From Proteobacteria bacterium UBA1148 (GTDB lineage Bacteria > Pseudomonadota > Gammaproteobacteria > Steroidobacterales > Rariloculaceae), in contig DBZY01000076.1 of NCBI GenBank assembly GCA_002311835.1, positions 64,939 through 77,881 on the forward strand: 12,943 nt of DNA. The letters run 5' to 3'. Below the pieces are notes generated by a model, which ran no database searches, was not told the DNA's origin, and worked only from the letters and a program-made list of their open reading frames with translations. The position numbers and the translations under genes are program-made. Of the stretch, positions 5,894 through 12,055 are shown one piece after another. Position 1 is the first letter of the stretch, and each line of letters opens with the position of its first letter.

Positions 5894-7348
5894 CTACATA
5901 AATGCCTTTAGCACTTCTCGTGCTAAGTCCCAGCGATCAAATCCCTGTCGTCCGTAGTCAAGACCGCGTCGGACGATCACGAGATCATGGGATGGAATAA
6001 CGATGACATACTGACCTCGATTTCCAGAGGTAGAGTACATATCCTTTGGTACGTCTGTTCGATCGTCGGGAACAAGCCACCATTGGGCACCATAAAAGCT
6101 TCCTGATCCGCTGCCTCCGTCATTAGCACGATTGCGTCCGGTTGTAGAGGGAGCGGGCGTGCGAATGAACTCGATCCACTCCTCAGATATCAGTCTTTCG
6201 CCGTTCCACACGCCGCCTTGGAGATAAAGCATCCCAAAGCGGGCTAGATCACGAGCATTTGTGTACACCTGGCTGCTTAGGATGAAGTCGCCAAATCGAT
6301 CTACACTCAGTAACGTGTTCCGCATACCAATTCGATCAAGGAGCGCTCGTCGAGGGTACTCCAGATATTTTTCCTCACCAAGAGCAAGCTTCATAGCGTA
6401 GACAGCACGTAGTGTGTCGTAGTTTTCGTAATCCCAGTAAGTTCCTGGTTCGCGAATTAAACCTGGATTTCTCATGTCTTGGATCGAACTTGCGCCCGCC
6501 CAGTACGCCAGGCCAGATCCAGTTGCGTACTCAAGACCATCATTATCTATTGGATACAGCCCGCTGGACATGTTTAGCACGTGCCTCAGCGTAATGACTG
6601 ACCGAGGATCGCTCTGCTCAGAGGAAACCTTTGGGTGCCAGTCAAACCCAAGTGGTTCGTCCAGTGATAGCCGTCCTTGGTCAACCTGCATACCAATGAG
6701 CGTTGCAGCGATACTTTTTGCCGTGGACCACGTTCGTGTTCGCGTTGTGACATTGACACCAGGCGCGTAGCGCTCGTGCAGAATACGTCCGTTATGGATA
6801 ACCATAAGACTGATGGTTACTTGTTCCTTTGATTCGCGCTCAAATGCCCAATTGGACGCGGCGTTGAGTACAGTTTCATCCACTCCGTATGGAAGTGGAG
6901 CAGGACTGGTTAGATCGCCATCCGGCCAGGCGATTACAGTCGGGTCGCCTGAGGGCGGTGGCATATTGAGTTCTGGCAAGCTATCGATATCTTCGAACGT
7001 TTGATCTGGCGCCATAATGACGCAGCCGACACCTCTTCGGAACGCGGCTCGCATGATAGGTGCACTGTTACCTGCTCCAATTGCTACGGCTCTACGCTCC
7101 CGGTCGATAACATAGTTGCCTTCGCTCGGTGTCCCGACGGGTTGTGGTAAGTATGCAAGTTCCTGTTCGAAAACCTGTTCCAGCGTCCGTTCGGATGTAA
7201 ACAGTCCATTGCACATAAAAAGGGCTTGTTGACCGTACCGGATCATGTTCCGGTTAGGTCCCCAGTAATCATAAATAGCTTCCTGCTGGGCACTTGCTGG
7301 GGAAGATAAGAATGGGAAAACTAAAAGCAGAGCAGCAAAGATTTTCAT
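5894..7348 (-). CDS. secreted serine hydrolase, beta-lactamase/class C fold
   Basis: This 484-residue protein has a signal peptide (MKIFAALLLVFPFLSSPASA, then QQ). Residues about 165-484 form a beta-lactamase-type serine hydrolase domain (Pfam PF00144 group). It has nucleophile motif S208-T-A-K211 in TWSTAKSIAATLIG, LRHVLNMSSGLYP (255-266), Y307-E-N309 as the YxN motif, and SGNRGQYVIVIP (441-452) where the third H/K-x-G-type motif is expected. All three catalytic elements look intact. Members include esterases, D-amino-acid peptidases and oligoamide (6-aminohexanoate-dimer) hydrolases; true beta-lactamase activity is not implied. Residues about 25-150 form an extra N-terminal region with Cys46 (FMCNGLF) and Cys109 (GVGCVI). 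ATG 7348 is chosen over a TTG at 7408 because the signal peptide begins there. It is divergent from the DUF6152 gene at 7641. Substrate unknown; family assignment strong. Confidence 0.9.
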   Translation of the reverse strand: MKIFAALLLVFPFLSSPASAQQEAIYDYWGPNRNMIRYGQQALFMCNGLFTSERTLEQVFEQELAYLPQPVGTPSEGNYVIDRERRAVAIGAGNSAPIMRAAFRRGVGCVIMAPDQTFEDIDSLPELNMPPPSGDPTVIAWPDGDLTSPAPLPYGVDETVLNAASNWAFERESKEQVTISLMVIHNGRILHERYAPGVNVTTRTRTWSTAKSIAATLIGMQVDQGRLSLDEPLGFDWHPKVSSEQSDPRSVITLRHVLNMSSGLYPIDNDGLEYATGSGLAYWAGASSIQDMRNPGLIREPGTYWDYENYDTLRAVYAMKLALGEEKYLEYPRRALLDRIGMRNTLLSVDRFGDFILSSQVYTNARDLARFGMLYLQGGVWNGERLISEEWIEFIRTPAPSTTGRNRANDGGSGSGSFYGAQWWLVPDDRTDVPKDMYSTSGNRGQYVIVIPSHDLVIVRRGLDYGRQGFDRWDLAREVLKAFM

Positions 7349-7640
7349 GGGGTGTCTCTTCTCCAAAGCATAGCTTACGATTATTCGACTGACCGGGAGG
7401 CAGGTCAAGAGATGTAGGTAAACGGCACATAATCCCTGGGACTAAATACTGGTAGTAATAGCGAATTTCAGCCCAGATTGAGCTTTAAAGGCATATTTAT
7501 ATCTGCCTGCCTCTCAGATATGTAGAATGAGGAGCGGAGAATGGCCGGGAGAATCGTCAATACATTCTCCCAGCGTCGCTGTTTGAGCAGTGTTGCTAAG
7601 CTGGGTTTTGATAAACCCAAAGCCGCGAAGGAGAAAAAAG
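7349..7640. promoter_or_regulatory. divergent intergenic region with four inverted repeats
   Basis: This gap of about 290 bases separates the serine hydrolase (minus) from a DUF6152 gene (plus) and should hold promoters for both. Four perfect inverted repeats follow one another: ATATCTG/CAGATAT (7499-7505, 7515-7521), GGGAGAAT/ATTCTCCC (7547-7554, 7564-7571), CAGCG-T-CGCTG (7571-7581) and TGGGTTT/AAACCCA (7602-7608, 7613-7619). They end just before the Shine-Dalgarno of the plus-strand gene. I could not pick convincing -35/-10 boxes. No coding frame with a good start is seen. Confidence 0.5.
7628..7633 (+). promoter_or_regulatory. ribosome binding site that fixes the DUF6152 start
   Basis: AAGGAG lies 7 bases before ATG 7641. 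It supports that start over an upstream TTG-type start at 7590 in the same frame, whose extra residues would be highly basic and not signal-like. Confidence 0.7.
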
Positions 7641-8237
7641 ATGAGGTCATGTCAACCCCCCGTAGAATGGCGGCTGGGAAGTAGCTTCATTAGCCTAACG
7701 ATTGTCTATGCTCTTGCTAGCTGGTCTCACTCGGCGGTGGCACATCACTCCTTTGCTGGTCTATTTACAGATGAGGGAGAGGAGGTCATTGAGATTTATG
7801 ATGGTTCCATCGAGATCTATAAACTTCTCAATCCTCATACTGCATTGATAGTGAATGCGATCAATGATAGTGGCGTTGTTGAGGATTGGTTGGTTGAAAT
7901 GAGTTCGTTGGCTGCCCTTGTTCGAGAGGGTTGGACGGACGACGTACTTAGTGCTGGGGATAGGGTGACTATCGCTATACTCAGAGCTCGTGCTCCAAAA
8001 CGTGGTCGACTCCGCGCGGTATTGGTGCATGGGGATGATGGTGAAGACGCACGACTGCTTGTCGCTTACGGCATTCGTGGCGATACGCCAGTTATGCGCC
8101 GATTAGCGGATCGGCTCCCATACTGTGGGACTATCGACGGCAGCCTTGGCAGGAGCCAGTGTTTCTTCGTGGGCGATTCGGCGTTGGCTGCGCTGCAGGA
8201 GGAGTTTCCCGGCAAGATGGGATACGTAATGCCGTGA
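7641..8237 (+). CDS. DUF6152-type secreted protein with C-terminal extension
   Basis: This 198-residue protein has a signal peptide (core LGSSFISLTIVYALASW, then SHSAVA) with an A-V-A site before His35-His36, so the mature chain again begins His-His. LLNPHTALIVNAI (62-74) has the family N-P-H. SSLAALVREGW (88-98) and SAGDRVTIAIL (104-114) match the later strands. Unlike the roughly 130-residue copies it carries about 60 further residues after VHGDDGEDARLLVAYG, with Cys162 and Cys174 (YCGTIDGSLGRSQC), which I do not recognise; they could form a disulfide loop. It is the first gene of a pair with the WEG gene at 8285, with a 47-base gap. Fairly sure of the family; function unknown. Confidence 0.8.
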   Translation: MRSCQPPVEWRLGSSFISLTIVYALASWSHSAVAHHSFAGLFTDEGEEVIEIYDGSIEIYKLLNPHTALIVNAINDSGVVEDWLVEMSSLAALVREGWTDDVLSAGDRVTIAILRARAPKRGRLRAVLVHGDDGEDARLLVAYGIRGDTPVMRRLADRLPYCGTIDGSLGRSQCFFVGDSALAALQEEFPGKMGYVMP

Positions 8238-8284
8238 GACCGGCACTGGAACCGTCACGGTCAGGAAAAGAATGGAGATGTAGA

Positions 8285-9010
8285 ATGAGAGCGCTAGTCT
8301 TTTTCGCGGCGACCATCGGAATTGTCAGTCATATCGCGGTGCGCGCACAGGCGCAGGGCACGCAAGTTGCTGGGATAAAAGGCGACTTTACCGGGTTTTA
8401 CATAGGTGCGCGTCGGCCTTTCATCGAGCCAGAGATCTATCCGTTCACCCCGGAAGGGGAGCGGGCACACAATGCCTATGACCCTCTTGTCGGCGATCCT
8501 CGACAAGGTGATGATTGTGCTGGAGAGAGTCTCCCCGCAGTCCTCTGGGCGGGTACGGTGTCCAACGTACAGGTCATTCAAGAAGCTGACGATGTGATCA
8601 AGCTGCATTACGAGCACGGTGGTGCGGAGCGTACGATCCACATGGGCGGCACGGCTCCGGCAGCGGACGAGCCGCACGCGAATCTCGGCTATTCCGTAGG
8701 ACACTGGGAAGGTGACGCACTGGTCATTGAGACCACTAACCTGAACGACGGGGTCGTGTTCACGAACCGGGGCTATCCTCTGAGTCCGCAGACCCGCATC
8801 ACGGAACGCTACACGCGTGACGCTGAGAGCGATTTGCACATGGAGCTAACCATTGAAGACCTGGTGAATTATACGGAGCCGTTCAAGCTCGGTCGGGAAT
8901 GGGTCTTGTCGACAGACGGTCAAATCATCCCCTGGAACTGTGTCAGCCTCGGTGAACGAGATGGTGAGCAGGATCTCGACGAGATTAGGCGCATACTGAA
9001 CCAACTATAG
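8285..9010 (+). CDS. secreted WEG-motif protein of unknown function
   Basis: This 241-residue protein is the shortest of the four WEG copies. The signal peptide is MRALVFFAATIGIVSHIAVR, then AQAQG. Shared landmarks are GDFTGFYIGARR (33-44), Cys78 in DDCAGESLPAVLW, a GGAERTIHMGG strand (112-122), YSVGHWEGDALVIETTNL (136-153), RITERYTRD, a TIEDLVNYTEPF segment (189-200) and Cys219 in IPWNCVSL. The C-P-x-G-x-P-R motif is degenerate here. The frame is open upstream to 8159, but ATG 8285 has GGAG 7 bases before it and begins a signal peptide. Base composition differs from the rest: the 60 bases at 8641-8700 hold 42 G+C, against 24 in 2641-2700 of the homologous gene at 2116. This may reflect different ancestry. 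It pairs with the DUF6152 gene just upstream. Activity unknown. Confidence 0.82.
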   Translation: MRALVFFAATIGIVSHIAVRAQAQGTQVAGIKGDFTGFYIGARRPFIEPEIYPFTPEGERAHNAYDPLVGDPRQGDDCAGESLPAVLWAGTVSNVQVIQEADDVIKLHYEHGGAERTIHMGGTAPAADEPHANLGYSVGHWEGDALVIETTNLNDGVVFTNRGYPLSPQTRITERYTRDAESDLHMELTIEDLVNYTEPFKLGREWVLSTDGQIIPWNCVSLGERDGEQDLDEIRRILNQL

Positions 9011-9182
9011 CCTCGTTAGTTTTGGTTCAGATGAAAGGGTTCAGGTTTTCAGGTGGGTTATTAGATTCGTGAGTGGCTATGCGATATATAAATCTAACTA
9101 ATTATTTAATTTAACATTTCTTTAATTTCAGAGGCGTTATTTTATGTCAAAATTATGAGCTGATAGATACTGAGGTCAACAA
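9011..9182. other. AT-rich intergenic spacer before SPOR/DUF5916 gene
   Basis: The 172-base gap is markedly AT-rich around 9085-9130 (runs such as TTATTTAATTTAAC). That would fit an upstream promoter element for the outer-membrane protein gene, and GAGG at 9172-9175 serves as its ribosome binding site. I see no terminator hairpin after 9010 and no clear -35/-10 pair, so co-transcription with the preceding pair is possible. Confidence 0.3.
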
Positions 9183-11828
9183 ATGAGCCAGGCGGCTCAC
9201 AAACAATTGTTTTGTATGGTTTCGGCTGGATCCTTGCTAGCGGCTGACTACGTTGCTACTCGGAATTGGAAAAGCGCTCTACACGCTACGGTTATCGCTT
9301 TTTCTCTATTGGTATTTTATACGGCTGCCCTTGCCCAGGAGACCCCAAGCACGAATACACTGACTGATGGGGTTTGGATGGTGCAACTTGGAAGCTTTGG
9401 CGATGAGCAAAATGCCCAACGGCTTGCAGAGCGCGTAGAAACATTTGGTTTGGCAACTCAGGTATCTGCTTATGTTACTAACAGTCGCACAATATTCAGA
9501 GTCCGAGTAGGTCCTGTATTAAATCGCGAGAGTGCTGCGGCTATTGCAGAGTTTTTGACCACGAACGGATTTGCTCAAACTTGGGTACTGACCGAACCAG
9601 GGCGGGCTGCGGAGCTAGAGTCTGAAACGTTCGAATCGCACGCTGCTCAGAGCTTACTGACTACGGAAGCGAACGTTGAACCGGATATTGCGCCTAGCGC
9701 TAGCTCTGCCCCGGAGTCCTCTGTGCCCCCCGAATCTCAAGTATTTCTTGAAGAAAAGGTGCTCCGAATTTATCGGACTAACGTACCACCGGTGCTCGAC
9801 GGCGTACTTGATGATGTTGCCTGGTCACAGGCGGCAATGATAGACGACATGCATCAATACGATCCCGTGGATCATGGTGAACCTAGCGAGCGTACAGCTA
9901 TCTATGTCACCTACGATGATGACAATCTCTACGTCGCTGCTTTTATGTGGGACAGTGAACCAGACCAGATTAGAGCCAGGGAGATGGTACAGGACCGAGA
10001 CCTTGATTTTGATGACGCGATTGCCGTCTATCTAGACTCCTTTAACAATAAACGAACCGGTTATCATTTTCAGGTCAATCCTAATGGTAGCCGTGACGAT
10101 GCCGTATTCGAGACTCCAACAGAGATGAATACGGATTGGAATGGTGTATGGCATGCTGAAGCACGCATCAACGAAGAGGGTTGGGCAGCTGAGTTTTCCA
10201 TTCCATTCAAGACGTTAAATTTTGATCCGAATAATTCCGAGTGGGGCTTTAATATTGAGCGGAACATCGCGCGAAGACAGGAGGAAATTGCTTGGGTGTC
10301 CTATAACCGAGAGCTGAATCCCGGTACAAGTGGTCTGATTACCGGGCTGACCGGATTGCAGCAGGGTAGGGGGTTGGACATCGTGCCGTCTATTGTTACA
10401 AACCAATCCAAGAATTTTGAGACCGGTGTGACCGACACGGAGGCTGAGCCGTCCTTGGATGTGTTCTACAATTTCACACCGTCATTGACTGGTGTGCTGA
10501 CTTTAAACACAGACTTTTCTGCTACCGAAGTGGACGATCGGCAGATTAACCTTACTCGATTCTCACTATTCTATCCGGAGAAGCGGGACTTCTTTTTACA
10601 GGACGTAGATATCTTTTCTTTCGGAGGCCTAGAACGGAATGGAATTCCGTTCTTTTCACGCCGTATTGGGTTGAGTGATAGCGGTCAACCGGTGGATCTT
10701 GAAGTAGGAGCGAAGCTGACCGGACGGGTAGGCCGTTGGAACGTGGGCGTCATGGATATCAAACAGGATGAGTCCCAGGGCGTTGACAGCAGCAATCTCT
10801 TCGTTGGCCGAGTAGCTGCCAATGTACTTGAGGAATCAAGCGTTGGTATGATCATTACTGAAGGTGACCCCCAGAGCAACTTGGATAACTCTCTGATTGG
10901 GGCAGATTTTCGTTACCGGAATACAGATCTACCTGGGGGGAAGACGCTAGAAGGGGAACTCTGGTACCAGCAGAGCGATACCGAAGGAGTGGACACCGAT
11001 CAGGATGCCTGGGGTATGCGGATCTCATCGCCGAACAGTGAAGGGTTTAATGGAGAGCTTGCATACGACATTTTTCAGGCGAACTTCAATCCTGCTTTGG
11101 GATTCGTTAACCGAGTAGACATCGAGCGATACGATTCGTGGCTTGGCTACAGTTACCGTCCCGATAACCATCGTTGGATACGCTCGCTCGATACGGGCTT
11201 GAGCTTTGAGAACGTCAATAAGCTTTCTAGTGGCCTGGAAAGTCGTGGACTGTTCTTCGAGATCTTTGATCTGGAAATGAATAGTGGCGACGGGTTCGGC
11301 GTAGCGTTTCAACGAGATCGCGAAGTCTTGTTGGAGGATTTTGAAATTTCAGATGGCGTAGTGATCCCTGCCGGTGATTACGAGTACGATGGCATATCGT
11401 TCGAGCTGAGTACCGCCAATGAGCGTGCACTAGCGGGAGATCTTGAGGTAGATGCGGGCGATTTTTTTGGCGGCAAAATTATATCGATTGAGACGGAGTT
11501 TGCGTGGAGACCCAACCGAAGTCTATTCCTTGGCTTGGGTTATGAATACAACGATGTTGAACTACCAGGCGGTGATTTCGTTACCCGACTAATCCAGATT
11601 GATGCAAACTATGCTTTTAATGCCCGTTGGTCCTGGGTGAACCTTATTCAGTACGACAACGAGACAGGATCGGTTGGTGTAAATAGTCGGTTGCGGTGGA
11701 ACCCGCGAGAGGGGCAGGACCTTTACATCGTATTAAATCATGGTTTTGATGCGGTGGGCTTTTTTTCTGGTCTCGACTCAACTGTTTCCCAGTTCTCGGT
11801 TAAGTACACTCATATGTTCCGTTTCTAA
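9183..11828 (+). CDS. SPOR + CBM9-like + DUF5916 outer-membrane beta-barrel protein
   Basis: This 881-residue protein has four parts. A delayed signal peptide has its core at about 35-49 (ATVIAFSLLVFYTAALAQ), after a 33-residue lead. A SPOR domain spans about 63-137: VWMVQLGSFGDEQNAQRLAE, then SRTIFRVRVGPVLNRESA and a final WVLTEPG. SPOR domains bind glycan strands stripped of stem peptides at division sites. A Pro/Ser/Glu-rich linker runs about 140-190. A CBM9-like sandwich (about 192-390: PPVLDGVLDDVAWSQA, YVTYDDDNLYVAAF, FDDAIAVYLDSFNNK, NPNGSRDDAVFE) leads into a DUF5916 barrel with the characteristic YPEKRDFFLQDVDIFSFG (about 466-483) and a terminal YTHMFRF. A C-terminal Phe after an aromatic strand is the usual signal for barrel insertion. 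CBM9-DUF5916 proteins are common in Gram-negatives; the fused SPOR domain is unusual to me. ATG 9183 has GAGG upstream; ATG at residue 12 is an alternative. Confidence 0.88.
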   Translation: MSQAAHKQLFCMVSAGSLLAADYVATRNWKSALHATVIAFSLLVFYTAALAQETPSTNTLTDGVWMVQLGSFGDEQNAQRLAERVETFGLATQVSAYVTNSRTIFRVRVGPVLNRESAAAIAEFLTTNGFAQTWVLTEPGRAAELESETFESHAAQSLLTTEANVEPDIAPSASSAPESSVPPESQVFLEEKVLRIYRTNVPPVLDGVLDDVAWSQAAMIDDMHQYDPVDHGEPSERTAIYVTYDDDNLYVAAFMWDSEPDQIRAREMVQDRDLDFDDAIAVYLDSFNNKRTGYHFQVNPNGSRDDAVFETPTEMNTDWNGVWHAEARINEEGWAAEFSIPFKTLNFDPNNSEWGFNIERNIARRQEEIAWVSYNRELNPGTSGLITGLTGLQQGRGLDIVPSIVTNQSKNFETGVTDTEAEPSLDVFYNFTPSLTGVLTLNTDFSATEVDDRQINLTRFSLFYPEKRDFFLQDVDIFSFGGLERNGIPFFSRRIGLSDSGQPVDLEVGAKLTGRVGRWNVGVMDIKQDESQGVDSSNLFVGRVAANVLEESSVGMIITEGDPQSNLDNSLIGADFRYRNTDLPGGKTLEGELWYQQSDTEGVDTDQDAWGMRISSPNSEGFNGELAYDIFQANFNPALGFVNRVDIERYDSWLGYSYRPDNHRWIRSLDTGLSFENVNKLSSGLESRGLFFEIFDLEMNSGDGFGVAFQRDREVLLEDFEISDGVVIPAGDYEYDGISFELSTANERALAGDLEVDAGDFFGGKIISIETEFAWRPNRSLFLGLGYEYNDVELPGGDFVTRLIQIDANYAFNARWSWVNLIQYDNETGSVGVNSRLRWNPREGQDLYIVLNHGFDAVGFFSGLDSTVSQFSVKYTHMFRF

Positions 11829-12055
11829 CGGATGCCGCAAGGTTTTTTTAGCTACTGTTCAATGCGTAATTCCATACGTAAAAGCTGCCGGGCACAAACT
11901 TGAGTGTTGGACCTGCTAAGTTCACAGGTATACAGCGCATCGGGTACCCATGATTGTCGCAACTTAGTTCTGGCAGTAGACTGACTGAGTAGAAAAGACA
12001 AACTATATGTCCTCTTTTGGTATTTCAATGGGAGGCAGCAGTGCGAGGAGATGCT
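11829..12055. promoter_or_regulatory. intergenic region with candidate sigma70-type promoter for the PQQ dehydrogenase
   Basis: TTGTCG (11954-11959) and TAGACT (11977-11982) lie 17 bases apart; each matches the consensus hexamer at 4 of 6. This would put a transcript start near 11990, about 65 bases before the dehydrogenase ATG. A T7 run at 11843-11849 follows the barrel gene stop, but the stem before it is only 3 bp. No coding frame is supported in the gap. Confidence 0.3.

Noticed and set aside
5894..7348. Serine hydrolase as an antibiotic-resistance beta-lactamase
   Set aside because: STAK, YEN and a variant third motif place it in the broad class C-like hydrolase group, which is mostly esterases and peptidases; the long N-terminal region and the context do not point to resistance.
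7468..7650. 60-residue minus-strand frame within the divergent gap
   Set aside because: It overlaps the inverted repeats and the start of the DUF6152 gene; composition gives no domain and no clear ribosome binding site.
8294..8839. 181-residue minus-strand frame opposite the third WEG gene
   Set aside because: Its length is explained by the high G+C of that stretch; no signal, domain or ribosome binding site, while the opposite strand carries the family motifs.
11829..11850. Intrinsic terminator after the barrel gene (T-run at 11843-11849)
   Set aside because: The only stem before the T-run is 3 bp (CGG/CCG) and separated from it; too weak to call.
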